Source: DASQPR01 sp035263025
GTDB lineage: Bacteria > Actinomycetota > Actinomycetes > Mycobacteriales > Micromonosporaceae
NCBI GenBank assembly: GCA_035263025.1
Contig: DATFRR010000044.1
Location: 1-41,863, forward strand
Direction: 5' to 3'
DNA length: 41,863 nucleotides
The notes under the pieces are model-generated. The model was given only the letters and a program-made list of their open reading frames with translations. It was not told the origin of the DNA and did not search any database. Made by a program: the position numbers and the translations under genes. How positions within the stretch are numbered: the stretch's first letter is position 1; every line of letters begins with the position of its first letter. Shown here in pieces: positions 1 to 8,374 of this stretch.

Positions 1-189
1 TTCACGAGGTACGGCGAGTTCAACGATCAGATGATGGGGCACCGGATCGCATACGGCGCGACCACGCAGATCAACCGCCGGGACTTCGGGCTCACGTTCA
101 GCGCGATGTTGGACGGCCGGTTCGTCGTGAGCGACGAGATCCAGATCATGATCGAGGGCGAGTTGGTGGAGCAGCCGGCCGCGGCGTAA
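1..189 (+). CDS. YceI-family protein, C-terminal end (5' truncated)
   Basis: Reading frame 1 is open from the first base to a TAA at 187-189 and gives 62 residues. The visible part, with INRRDFGLTF followed by VVSDEIQIMIEGELVE, matches the last strands of the YceI lipocalin-like beta-barrel, where an 'INRkDFGl' segment precedes a final 'vgdeV.i.ie.e' strand. YceI proteins bind polyisoprenoid-type lipids and are periplasmic or cytoplasmic depending on a signal peptide, which lies outside the window. The stretch is short but the motif is characteristic. Nothing in the fragment looks broken; it simply begins upstream of the window. Confidence 0.8.
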   Translation, partial: FTRYGEFNDQMMGHRIAYGATTQINRRDFGLTFSAMLDGRFVVSDEIQIMIEGELVEQPAAA

Positions 190-228
190 GCGCACAGGGC
201 GGTCGCCGCTGTCCCCCGGCGATCGCCG

Positions 229-798
229 TTATTCGGGCAGCCGCTGAGTCACCACCGCATCGGCGTGGCGCATGATGGCGTAGAAGTCGGCCCGCGACAG
301 AACCGCGCGGCTCACCGACAGATAGACCGTGTACTGGCCGTAGCGCATCCAGGCCACCCAGCCGAAGCATTTGCCCAGCGATGGTCCGCGCTGATGGACG
401 AACCTCGAGCAGAACAGCTCGACCTGATCGGCGCGCAGCCCGGGCGGTGGGTTCCCGCCGAGGATCGGCGATTTGCGGTGCTGCGCGAGCAGCGGGTCCT
501 GCAGGCCGTACGCGTAGGTCGCGCTCAGCGTCGAGCTGTAGCGCTGCGCGCGCTCGGTCAGCCGTACGATGCCGCTAGTCCACGCGCGGTCGTATACCGC
601 TTCGGTGTCTGGGCCGGTTCGCAGGTTCTTCCACTCGAGAGGCCCGAGGAACGGGTAGGCGTTCGGGTTGTGGACCAGGATCTGGCGCGCGGGCACTGTG
701 TGGCGATTCTCAACCAGGTTGACGACGGTGATGGGCAGCGCCCACGCGAGCAACAGCACGAAAATCGTGCCGACGATGATGCCTACGCGCCGCCGCAT
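229..798 (-). CDS. Hypothetical single-pass membrane protein
   Basis: 189 residues from the ATG at 798; an in-frame GTG at 825 would add nine residues. Directly after MRRR is a hydrophobic helix (about residues 5-25), so the protein is probably anchored with its bulk outside. The rest is a soluble domain of about 160 residues with two cysteines (in LFCSRF and GKCFGW) that could form a disulfide once exported. I recognise no family. It is convergent with the YceI gene (40 bp between stops). The start is uncertain because neither candidate has a strong Shine-Dalgarno sequence; I preferred 798 because the membrane helix then follows the basic N-terminus directly. Confidence 0.6.
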   Translation of the reverse strand: MRRRVGIIVGTIFVLLLAWALPITVVNLVENRHTVPARQILVHNPNAYPFLGPLEWKNLRTGPDTEAVYDRAWTSGIVRLTERAQRYSSTLSATYAYGLQDPLLAQHRKSPILGGNPPPGLRADQVELFCSRFVHQRGPSLGKCFGWVAWMRYGQYTVYLSVSRAVLSRADFYAIMRHADAVVTQRLPE

Positions 799-1064
799 CT
801 CACCGCGATCCCCGTTGTGAGGCACTCGCTCGGCGAGCGCTCCCCGGCCACCATGATCGCCGCGGCCAACCCTCGTCGCGCCGATCTCTCGCCCTTGGCA
901 CCGAAATTACCGACTTCACCAGGATGCCGCGGCGCAACAGCCGGGATGGTCGGGCCGACCTCGTTGTCGTGGCTGCCGGCTTACCGGACTCTCAGCGCGC
1001 AGTCGCGATCGTGCCGAACGCGCCGTCTGTCCGGCCTGCACGATTCGCCGATCATGACGTACCG

Positions 1065-1178
1065 CTAGGCGATGAGCCCGTACTCGATCGCGGTCGCTGC
1101 GGATGCGCCAGCCTGCCACGCGACCATCGCGAGAATGGCGGCCGCGATAACGATGACGATTCGGGTACTCGTGCGCAT
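1065..1178 (-). CDS. Candidate 37-residue membrane micro-protein with pilin-like motif
   Basis: A short open frame begins at ATG 1178 behind a good Shine-Dalgarno (GGAGG, five bases upstream) and ends at TAG 1065. The product starts MRTSTR, has a hydrophobic helix rich in V, I and A, and ends in ATAIEYGLIA. That ending equals the processed N-terminal motif of Flp/TadA-type pilins (TAIEYGLIA), but there it is followed by a hydrophobic helix, while here a stop codon follows at once. It may be a real small membrane peptide, a truncated Flp pilin, or chance. Support is the RBS and composition only. Confidence 0.35.
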   Translation of the reverse strand: MRTSTRIVIVIAAAILAMVAWQAGASAATAIEYGLIA

Positions 1179-1279
1179 GGGAACCTCCGTGGACGCTTCG
1201 TCGCTTGTCTCAGCAGTGATTCGGAGTGGCAGCGTGCACGGATGGCTCGCCGCGCCCGCGTGTTACGCCGGCACGGGGC

Positions 1280-1340
1280 GAAGTGCACGTGGGGCCGACG
1301 TGCACGTGGGGCCGAAGTGCACGTGGGCCCGATGTGCATC
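1280..1340. repeat. 17-bp tandem repeat, about 3.5 copies
   Basis: Three 17-bp units lie head to tail at 1280-1296, 1297-1313 and 1314-1330, followed by a partial fourth (1331-1340). The unit is GAAGTGCACGTGGGGCC with single-base changes (GAC for GAA in unit 2, GGGCCC for GGGGCC in unit 3). Each unit contains two overlapping palindromes, GTGCAC and CACGTG. The array ends at the stop codon of the minus-strand amidohydrolase (1339-1341), so it lies immediately 3' of that gene. Confidence 0.85.
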
Positions 1341-2457
1341 AGTGAAGAACCGGCTCGACTCCGTACAGGCGTGTCGCATTGCCCGAACCGATCGCGCGCG
1401 CGACCTCGTCGGCGTCGCCGGCCAGCATCGCGCCGTCCGCCACGAAGCTGCCGAGCACACGCGCCAGGCTATGGCGGAACTGTGCGGCGCCGACGAGATA
1501 CAACTCGGCGAGGCGATACGCGTCCGACGAGTAGAGCACCTTGCCAAACGGCGCCAACTCGAGGAACTCAGCGAGCACGGCGCCGGCCCGCGCGCCGACA
1601 AACCCGACGGCGAGGCCGACATCCACGTAGACGTGCGGATAGTTGTGCGCAAGCCACCCGGCATTTCGGTGGTACGGGTAGCAGTGCAGCAACACCAGCG
1701 GCGTACCGGCTGTCTCGGTGGCAGCACAGAACGGTTGCAGCCGCGCCGGGTCGGCACGCACCATGTTCGCGTCTGCGTCTCCGAAGCCGGTGTGCAATTG
1801 GATCGGCCGGCCGGCATCGACTGCGCACCACAGCAGATGCCGCAACAGCACCGGGTCGACGAGCCGGCCGTTGCCCTCGGCACGCGCGCGCAGCCAGTCG
1901 CCTGCCGCGCGGCGCACCTCGGTGTCGGTCGGGCGCTGCGGTGGCAGGTCGAGCCCGTGGCGGTACGCCGCGATCGACTTCGCTGCCACCGCACCGTCGG
2001 CGTACGCGTTGTGGATCGCGTCGCGGATGGCGGTCGCGAATCCGGTCGCGTCGGTCGCGTCGACCATCGATTCGGCAAGCGTTTCGAGGCGCACCACCTC
2101 GCGCGCCGGCGCATCGGCAAGCTCGGCCATCCGCTCGACGGTCACGAGATCGGCGTCGGGCAGCCCGGTGTCGATCAGCAGGCCGTCCAACCGGGCGGCA
2201 CGCATCAGCTCCGCAACCGACGCAGAAGCGCCGAGCGTTTGCCGCGCGATCAGGTAGTCGCGCATCGACGCGTGTACGGGCAGCCCGAGCGCGGGCGCAC
2301 ACCACCGACGGATCGCATGGCCAAGCTGGCCGTTGAACGTCGCGTCGGTTCCGTACGTTGACTCGGTGCAGGCGGACGCGAACTGCTCGTCCGACAGGTC
2401 CGCGACGCTTACTTGATGGCAGTGGCCGTCGAGCAGCACGAGGTCGGTAAGAGTCAC
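1339..2457 (-). CDS. Amidohydrolase (amidohydrolase_2 family, FluG N-terminal-like)
   Basis: 372 residues, TIM-barrel metal-dependent hydrolase. Visible elements are the N-terminal metal motif GHCHQ near residue 12, a mid-protein LHTGFGD, LHCYPYHR and a C-terminal YSSDAYR whose Asp is the usual last metal ligand. It starts 15 bp after the stop of the upstream glutamine-synthetase-like gene, so the two are co-transcribed and probably co-translated. In fungal FluG and several bacterial relatives these two domains are fused in one chain; here they are separate genes in the order ligase then hydrolase. A role in forming or hydrolysing a gamma-glutamyl amide is plausible, but the substrate cannot be read from the sequence. 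The ATG at 2457 gives an N-terminus that fits the family. Confidence 0.85.
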   Translation of the reverse strand: MTLTDLVLLDGHCHQVSVADLSDEQFASACTESTYGTDATFNGQLGHAIRRWCAPALGLPVHASMRDYLIARQTLGASASVAELMRAARLDGLLIDTGLPDADLVTVERMAELADAPAREVVRLETLAESMVDATDATGFATAIRDAIHNAYADGAVAAKSIAAYRHGLDLPPQRPTDTEVRRAAGDWLRARAEGNGRLVDPVLLRHLLWCAVDAGRPIQLHTGFGDADANMVRADPARLQPFCAATETAGTPLVLLHCYPYHRNAGWLAHNYPHVYVDVGLAVGFVGARAGAVLAEFLELAPFGKVLYSSDAYRLAELYLVGAAQFRHSLARVLGSFVADGAMLAGDADEVARAIGSGNATRLYGVEPVLH

Positions 2458-2472
2458 GGCGTCGCGTGCCGC

Positions 2473-3846
2473 TCAGTACCGCCACCGCGTCGCGGCCGCG
2501 ATGTCGTGGACGGAACGGCCGGCTGCCCACTCCGCGTCGGCGACGTGCACGGCGCGGAACGCATCGGCGAGCTCGGCCCCGATCGCCGCGATCAGCAACG
2601 CGTCGTCGAACAGCGCGGTCATTCCCGCCGACACCGTCTCCGGAAGCCGGTTCGGCCGTGCCTCGACCGGCAGCGACACCGGGTCGACGTCGACGGCCGG
2701 TGGCAGCCGCAGGCCCGCGGACGTGCCGTGCGCCGCAACCGCGCATACCGCGCCCACCATCAGGTACGGGTTGGCGGACGCGTCAACGCACTTGAGCTCG
2801 ACGTTGGGGGCGGCCGCACCGGCGCCGGCCGAACTCGTGACGAACCGCAGCCCAGCCTCGCGGTTCTGGACACCCCAGCAGTGGTACGCGCCGGCCCAGC
2901 GCTGCGGAACGGAGCGCAGGTGGCTCGCGACGCTTGGTGCACCGATCGTGCCGAGCGCCGGCAGCCGCGCGAGCAGATCCGCGAGCACCGACTCGCCGAC
3001 TTCGGTCACACCGTGCGGACCGGGGCCGTCCACGAACAGATTCCGGCCGTCCGCGTCGAGCACCGAGACATGCAGGTGCATGCCGTTGCCGACGCTGTCC
3101 GCGACCGGAGCGGGCGCGAACGACGCACGGAACCCGTGCCGCAACGACACCGCACGGACCGTCTCGCGCGTGAGGATCAGACGGTCGGCGGCCGCCACCG
3201 GATCGTCCGGCGCGGTCGATAACTCGAACTGGCTGACGCCGTATTCGGGGTGATACTGCAGCACGGGTACGCGTTGCGCGGCCAGCGCGGTCAACAGATC
3301 CCGACCGTAGTCGGCGACCTCCATCAGCCGCGTCATGCCATACGCCGGACCGCTCGCGGCCGGTGTGCCGTCCGGGTTGGCGAGGTACCACTCGAGCTCG
3401 AAACCCATCCGCAGCGCGATGCCCGCCTTGGCCGCGACGTGGGCCATGCGCCGCGCGAACGTACGCTGATCCGGCGGGTACGGCCGGCCATCCAACGTGA
3501 AGCGGTCGGCCGGCGCCCAGGCCCAACCCGGTTGTGCGGACAGGATCGTCAGCGCGCCGAGATCCGGTCGCAGTCGCAGGTCGCCGACCGGCCCACCGAT
3601 GTAGTGGCTCATCGTGATCGAGTCGTCGACCTGGAACACGTCGTGCACCGTCGACATGCCGACACCGGCGGTGACCGCCTGCTCGAGGCGCGCGACCGGC
3701 ACCGCCTTGACGCGCGTCACACCGACGTTGTCGACCCAGGTGAGCGCGACCGCGACCACGCCGGCATCGGCGAGTTCTTCGGCGCGTCCGCGCGCCAACT
3801 CAGCGAGTTCATGTCGGTCGGCTCCGGATCCGTCGCGCGTCGCCAC
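2473..3846 (-). CDS. Glutamine-synthetase-like ligase (GS catalytic domain, FluG/PuuA-type)
   Basis: 457 residues from GTG 3846; an in-frame ATG at 3954 would add a 36-residue tail that does not resemble GS. The GS fold is clear: an N-terminal beta-grasp part (VALTWVDNVGVTRVKAVP), the metal/substrate Glu block FELEWYL, EYGVSQFEL, the loop GNGMHLHVS and the ATP/phosphate Arg segment NREAGLRFV. Length and motifs fit the gamma-glutamylpolyamine or amide synthetase branch better than housekeeping GlnA: there is no recognisable adenylylation loop. The likely reaction is ATP-dependent joining of glutamate to an amine. It heads a two-gene unit with the amidohydrolase and faces the ABC exporter gene. 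The start choice leaves about 106 bp for a divergent promoter; this boundary is the least certain part. Confidence 0.8.
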   Translation of the reverse strand: MATRDGSGADRHELAELARGRAEELADAGVVAVALTWVDNVGVTRVKAVPVARLEQAVTAGVGMSTVHDVFQVDDSITMSHYIGGPVGDLRLRPDLGALTILSAQPGWAWAPADRFTLDGRPYPPDQRTFARRMAHVAAKAGIALRMGFELEWYLANPDGTPAASGPAYGMTRLMEVADYGRDLLTALAAQRVPVLQYHPEYGVSQFELSTAPDDPVAAADRLILTRETVRAVSLRHGFRASFAPAPVADSVGNGMHLHVSVLDADGRNLFVDGPGPHGVTEVGESVLADLLARLPALGTIGAPSVASHLRSVPQRWAGAYHCWGVQNREAGLRFVTSSAGAGAAAPNVELKCVDASANPYLMVGAVCAVAAHGTSAGLRLPPAVDVDPVSLPVEARPNRLPETVSAGMTALFDDALLIAAIGAELADAFRAVHVADAEWAAGRSVHDIAAATRWRY

Positions 3847-3952
3847 AAGAGCATTGTCGTCCAACCGCGGCTTCGCGCCACACGAAAACCCGTTGAGCGC
3901 GGCGGCGCCCAGGAGCAGGCTAAAGGCCCGTCCGCCCGCATCGGGGAGCCCC

Positions 3953-6900
3953 ATGAACCTGTTCCGCGATCTCTGGGCCGCCTCGCCCCGACGCGCGGCG
4001 GTCCTCGTTGCGCTCCTCGCTCTCGGTGCCGCTGGACAGGCCGCCGCCGCCGGCCTCGCCGGCCCGGTGCTGCTCTACCGCTCCGGCTTCCTCTTCACCG
4101 TCCTCGCGCTGTCACTCGTCATCGGCGTGGCCGGCGACCTCGTGGTCGGACTGCTCGCGGCCCGGCTGACCGCCGACTGGTCGGCCGCGGTGCGGCGGCA
4201 GTTGTGCCGCGTCGCGTTCGGGCAGGATCTGCCGACGCTTGAGTCGACTCCGGTCGGCGAATTGCTCGACCGCATCGACGGGGACGTCTACCAGGTCGGC
4301 TCCGAGGTTCGCGGCGCCGGCATACGCATCGCGCAGTCGGTCGCGATCGGCGCGCTCTCGGCGATCATCGCGGTCGCCGTGTGGTGGCCGGCCGGAGTCG
4401 GCATGATTCTCGTCGCGGTGCTCCTCGTCGCGCGGTTGCGCGGCCCGACAAGCGAGATCACGCCGGCCCGGATGGCCGAGGAAGAAGCGTGGTCCGATCT
4501 CGCCGCCGTCATGGAGGAATCCATCCACGGCCAGGACGACGTCCGTACCAACCTTGCCCGGCCGTATGTGCTTCGGCTCTACGCCCGCCGTGCGAGCGTG
4601 GTCCTCGAGCGCGGTCGGCGCGTGTGGCTGCGGTCGGCATGGGTCACCGTCGTCGCGTCCACCGCGGTTATGGCCTGCGTCGCGGCGATCGTAGTCGGCG
4701 GCGCGTGGGCGCTGGCCACCGGCGAGGTGAGTGGCGCTCGACTCACCGCGGTGTGGCTGCTCGCGCTGGCGTTCGCCGGCACTGTCGAGCGTGTCGGCCG
4801 GATGGTGCCCGAGTTGCAGTACGCGCTCGGCGCCTGGGGTCGCGTCCAGCTGCTGCGCGGCGCACCCCAGGAGCGATCCGAGGGCGCCGAGCCGACCGAT
4901 GGCGACCTTGCCGTTCGCAACCTGACGTTCTCGTACGCCGCCGGGGCGATCGCCGACGACCGGCCGCCCGCGCTTCGCGATGTGACACTGAACTTCCAGC
5001 GCGGCAAGTCGTACGCGGTGATCGGCCGGACCGGTTCCGGCAAGTCAACGCTGGCCAAGGCGCTCACCCGAGCGGTGGACGTGCCGGCCGGTACGGTCTT
5101 CCTCGCCGGTACGGACGTCCTCGACCTGGACGTCGAGCAGCTGCGTCGCTGGGTGGCGGTGGTGCCGCAACGCACCGACATCCTCGCCGGCACGGTGGCG
5201 GAGAACATCGCTCTGTTCGATCCGGCCTTGCTGGACCGGGCCGGACCGGCGTTGGACGAGTTGGGGCTCGGCACGTGGGTCGCCGACCTGCCGGACGGCC
5301 TACAGACCCGCCTCGGCGACGGTGGCCACGCGCTCTCGGCCGGCCAGGAACAGCTCGTCGCGTTTGCGCGCATCTTGGTCCGTGACCCGCACGTGGTGAT
5401 CCTGGACGAGGCCACCGCGCGGCTGGACCCGGTCACGGAGGCACGCGTGCAGCGCGCCACCGAGCGCCTGCTGCACAACCGGATCGGCATTGTCATCGCG
5501 CACCGGCTGTCGTCTGTGCAGCGCTGCGACGAGGTCGTCGTTCTCGCGGACGGTGCGCTCGTCGAGGCCGGTCCGCTTGTCGAGTCGCAGCGTTTCGCTG
5601 AGTTGCTGGCGCGGAGCAACGCCACGATGCCGGTCAGTGCCGGTGTCTCCGGCGGGACGTCATCGGTCACGCCGGTGGGTGCCGACCGAGCCGCCGGCGC
5701 CAGCACGACTGCCGTGGATGTGCTGCCACGCGCCGAGACGGTAGCGATGGCCGCGCCGGCCAGGTCCGACCCACCGGCGCTTCCCGATGCTCCCCGGACC
5801 CGGACGTTGTGGGAGATCGTTCGCCTGACCACCAACGACCCCCGCTACGGCGTGGTGTCGACCGGACTGTTCCTGATCATGGTGGTGGTCGGCCTGGACG
5901 GCGCCGCGCTGCCGTGGTTGTGGGCGGATCTCGTCGACGGCTCCGGTGGGCTGTTCTGGCCGGCCGCCGGCATCCTCGCCGCGCTGATATTGACGCTGCC
6001 GGTGCCCTACTTCACCTCGAAGTGGTTCCCGGAGTGGTGGGTGCGGCAGATGCTGCGGATCAGCCTGCGGCTCGTACACGGGCAGACCGGACCGCGGCGG
6101 ATCAGCTCGCACACCCCCGCCGAGGTCATCGCGCAGGGCGGCGACACAGAACGCGTGGTGATCCTCGCCGACAACGTGATCGACCAATCGGCGTGTGTGG
6201 TGACCCTGGTCGCGATGACGCTGATCTCCGGTTCATTCGTACCCGCGCTGTTCTTCGCCGGCACGATGGTGGCGTCCGGGCTCGCCGCGACGCTGTTCGG
6301 CCCGCGCCTCGCGGCGTCGGCTCGCCGGACCGTCGCGGCGCGCGCCGCGTTTGCGACCGCGCTCGTGTCGTCGCTATCGGCCGCCCGCACGGTGAAGCTC
6401 GCCGGCGCGACCGGTCCGGTGCTCAACCATCTTGCGCGGTTGGACCGGGATCGCAGCGAGCGGCAACGTCGCGAGATCGCGATCCAGGTATGGGCACGGT
6501 CGACGCCGTCCATCCTGTCCGGCATGCTGCCGATCGGCGCGTGGGCGCTCTTCCTTGACGGGCGCCTGTCGGCGGCCGCGACGCTCGTCGCGGTCTCCAC
6601 GCTCGGCGCGGCAAGGTGGTTCGCCTGGACGACCGCGTCGCTGATCTCGCAGCTTCCGTCGGCGCGTGTCTGGACGCGCCGGACCGTCAGCATGTCCGGC
6701 GCCGGGCACTATTCGGCCGATGTGCCAGGCGTTGACATCTCCGCCGGCACCGCGCCGGCGCCGGAACCAGCGGCGCGGCACCCGTTGCAGCGTCTCGAAC
6801 TCGCCGGATTCGGCGCGGTGCACGAGGACGGCACGCTCGCAGTCGCGGACATCGACCTGAGTGTCGCGCGTGGCGAGCTGGTGCTCGTACTCGGGCCGGT

Positions 6901-7468
6901 CGGCTCGGGCAAGTCATCGCTGCTGCGGGCACTCGCCGGCATCGTGCATCACGCGGGCGAGCTTCGCTGGAACGGGCAGTCCGTCACTGAGCCGGAACTG
7001 TTCCTGCGGCCGAACCAGGTGGGATACGTCGCGCAGCTGCCGCGCGTGTTCTCCGGTTCGCTGGCCGACAACATCCGGCTCGGCCACGACGTCGAAGCGC
7101 TGACAGCGGCCTCGACCGCGCAGCTCGACCACGACGTCGCGTCTGCGGGATCCGGCCTGTCATTGCTGATCGGGCACAAGGGCACGCGGCTGTCCGGTGG
7201 GCAACTGCAGCGCGTCGCGCTCGCGCGGGCGCTCGCTCCGCGCACCGAACTGCTGATCGCGGACGACGTCTCGTCCGCGCTCGACGTGACGACCGAGCTC
7301 GCGCTGTGGGAAGCCTTGCGGCGCAACGGCTTGACAGTCATCGGGTCGACGTCCAAGCGGGCCGCGCTGCGACAGGCCGACAAGGTGCTGGTGCTCAACG
7401 CCGGCCGGGCGGTCGCCCACGGGCCGTGGTCGGACCTCGAGTCGACGTGGGGACACCTGGCCGGTTGA
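3953..7468 (+). CDS. Single-chain ABC exporter (TMD-NBD-TMD-NBD)
   Basis: 1171 residues from ATG 3953 (GGGGAG four bases upstream). Half 1 has a membrane domain (about 15-300) and an NBD with Walker A GRTGSGKST near 357, a modified signature LSAGQ near 460, Walker B VVILDEATARLD near 483 and switch His in IAHRLSS near 515. Half 2 repeats this after an Ala/Pro-rich linker: Walker A GPVGSGKSS near 980, canonical LSGGQ near 1080, Walker B LLIADDVSSALD with Asp in place of the catalytic Glu, and no switch His (IGSTSKR near 1130). The pattern is that of asymmetric heterodimeric exporters, with one competent and one degenerate ATP site, here fused in one polypeptide. It is probably a lipid, peptide or drug exporter in the plasma membrane. 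It is monocistronic as far as the sequence shows. Confidence 0.9.
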   Translation: MNLFRDLWAASPRRAAVLVALLALGAAGQAAAAGLAGPVLLYRSGFLFTVLALSLVIGVAGDLVVGLLAARLTADWSAAVRRQLCRVAFGQDLPTLESTPVGELLDRIDGDVYQVGSEVRGAGIRIAQSVAIGALSAIIAVAVWWPAGVGMILVAVLLVARLRGPTSEITPARMAEEEAWSDLAAVMEESIHGQDDVRTNLARPYVLRLYARRASVVLERGRRVWLRSAWVTVVASTAVMACVAAIVVGGAWALATGEVSGARLTAVWLLALAFAGTVERVGRMVPELQYALGAWGRVQLLRGAPQERSEGAEPTDGDLAVRNLTFSYAAGAIADDRPPALRDVTLNFQRGKSYAVIGRTGSGKSTLAKALTRAVDVPAGTVFLAGTDVLDLDVEQLRRWVAVVPQRTDILAGTVAENIALFDPALLDRAGPALDELGLGTWVADLPDGLQTRLGDGGHALSAGQEQLVAFARILVRDPHVVILDEATARLDPVTEARVQRATERLLHNRIGIVIAHRLSSVQRCDEVVVLADGALVEAGPLVESQRFAELLARSNATMPVSAGVSGGTSSVTPVGADRAAGASTTAVDVLPRAETVAMAAPARSDPPALPDAPRTRTLWEIVRLTTNDPRYGVVSTGLFLIMVVVGLDGAALPWLWADLVDGSGGLFWPAAGILAALILTLPVPYFTSKWFPEWWVRQMLRISLRLVHGQTGPRRISSHTPAEVIAQGGDTERVVILADNVIDQSACVVTLVAMTLISGSFVPALFFAGTMVASGLAATLFGPRLAASARRTVAARAAFATALVSSLSAARTVKLAGATGPVLNHLARLDRDRSERQRREIAIQVWARSTPSILSGMLPIGAWALFLDGRLSAAATLVAVSTLGAARWFAWTTASLISQLPSARVWTRRTVSMSGAGHYSADVPGVDISAGTAPAPEPAARHPLQRLELAGFGAVHEDGTLAVADIDLSVARGELVLVLGPVGSGKSSLLRALAGIVHHAGELRWNGQSVTEPELFLRPNQVGYVAQLPRVFSGSLADNIRLGHDVEALTAASTAQLDHDVASAGSGLSLLIGHKGTRLSGGQLQRVALARALAPRTELLIADDVSSALDVTTELALWEALRRNGLTVIGSTSKRAALRQADKVLVLNAGRAVAHGPWSDLESTWGHLAG

Positions 7469-7505
7469 CGGTCGGTCGCGTCCGCGCCGCACACTCAACG
7501 CTCGC

Positions 7506-7527
7506 CGTTAGGGGATTTCCCCCAACG
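7506..7527. promoter_or_regulatory. Dyad symmetry upstream of the ABC/two-component operon
   Basis: An inverted repeat with CGTTAGGGGA and TCCCCCAACG arms around TT (one A-C mismatch), centred about 105 bp before the ABC ATPase start. It could be an operator for the response regulator encoded at the end of the operon, or the terminator of the exporter gene that stops 38 bp earlier. The absence of a following T-run favours an operator. Confidence 0.4.
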
Positions 7528-7621
7528 AAAGTCGGGAGGTTTCCGCGTTCCCGGTTCTTCGCGCGCTCCATAGCGTTGGTACGTCGCCGTTTCGTGCGGC
7601 GGCGTACCGCCTGGAGGTGTG

Positions 7622-8374
7622 ATGATCCGCGTTGACAACGTGACGAAACGCTTCGGCTCAGTGGTCGCCGTCGACGGCCTGAGCTTCGACGTACGCCCCG
7701 GAATCGTGACCGGGTTCCTCGGGCCGAACGGATCCGGAAAGTCGACGACGATGCGAGTGATTGTCGGCTTGGACGCGCCGAGCGCCGGACGTGCGACGAT
7801 CAATGGACGGCCGTACGCGAGCCTCGCCTGGCCGCTGCGCGAGGTCGGCGCGCTCCTCGAGGCGCACGCGTTCCACCCTGGCCGAAGCGCACGAGCGCAC
7901 TTGGCGGCCCTCGCGGCGAGCAACGGCATCCCGCGGTCGCGCGTCGACGACGTTCTGGACATGGTCGGCCTGTCCGGCGCGGCGAAGCGTCGGGTACGGG
8001 GATTCTCGCTCGGCATGGCGCAGCGACTGGGCATCGCGGCCGCGCTGCTCGGCGACCCCGGCGTGCTGCTGTTCGACGAGCCGGTCAACGGGCTCGACCC
8101 GGAGGGCGTGCGGTGGATCCGCGACCTCATGCGCGGCTTGGCATCGGAGGGCCGGACGGTGTTCGTCTCGAGCCATCTCATCAGCGAGATGGCGCTGACC
8201 GCCGACCGTCTTGTGGTGATCGGTCGGGGTCGACTGCTCGCCGACACGACGGTCGCGGATCTCGCGTCCCGCTACGCAACGCTCGAAGACGCGTTCCTTG
8301 ATCTGACGTCGGACGACGGATTGGCACCACGGACCGGGCAGGCAGCAACGATCCGAAAGGCAGCAGTGCGATGA
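7622..8374 (+). CDS. ABC transporter ATP-binding protein (drug/antimicrobial type)
   Basis: 250 residues. The ATG at 7622 follows GGAGG by four bases; an overlapping GTG at 7619 is too close to that RBS. It has Walker A GPNGSGKST near residue 38, a modified signature FSLGMAQR, Walker B LLFDEPVNGLD and switch His in VSSHLISEM, as in the CcmA/DrrA group. It is the cytoplasmic ATPase partner of the permease whose ATG overlaps its stop (ATGA, 8371-8374). The last 30 residues beyond the NBD are low-complexity. The downstream kinase and regulator suggest that the transporter is induced by an envelope or drug stress, as in other ABC/two-component pairs, but the substrate is not evident. Confidence 0.9.
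   Translation: MIRVDNVTKRFGSVVAVDGLSFDVRPGIVTGFLGPNGSGKSTTMRVIVGLDAPSAGRATINGRPYASLAWPLREVGALLEAHAFHPGRSARAHLAALAASNGIPRSRVDDVLDMVGLSGAAKRRVRGFSLGMAQRLGIAAALLGDPGVLLFDEPVNGLDPEGVRWIRDLMRGLASEGRTVFVSSHLISEMALTADRLVVIGRGRLLADTTVADLASRYATLEDAFLDLTSDDGLAPRTGQAATIRKAAVR

Noticed and set aside
1280..1340. CRISPR-like repeat
   Set aside because: The units are directly adjacent with no spacers and only 17 bp long, so it is a simple tandem repeat.
3952..3955. Divergent start codons sharing CATG for the GS-like and ABC genes
   Set aside because: The ATG on the minus strand would give the GS-like protein a 36-residue non-homologous tail and no room for a promoter, so an internal GTG (3846) is more likely.
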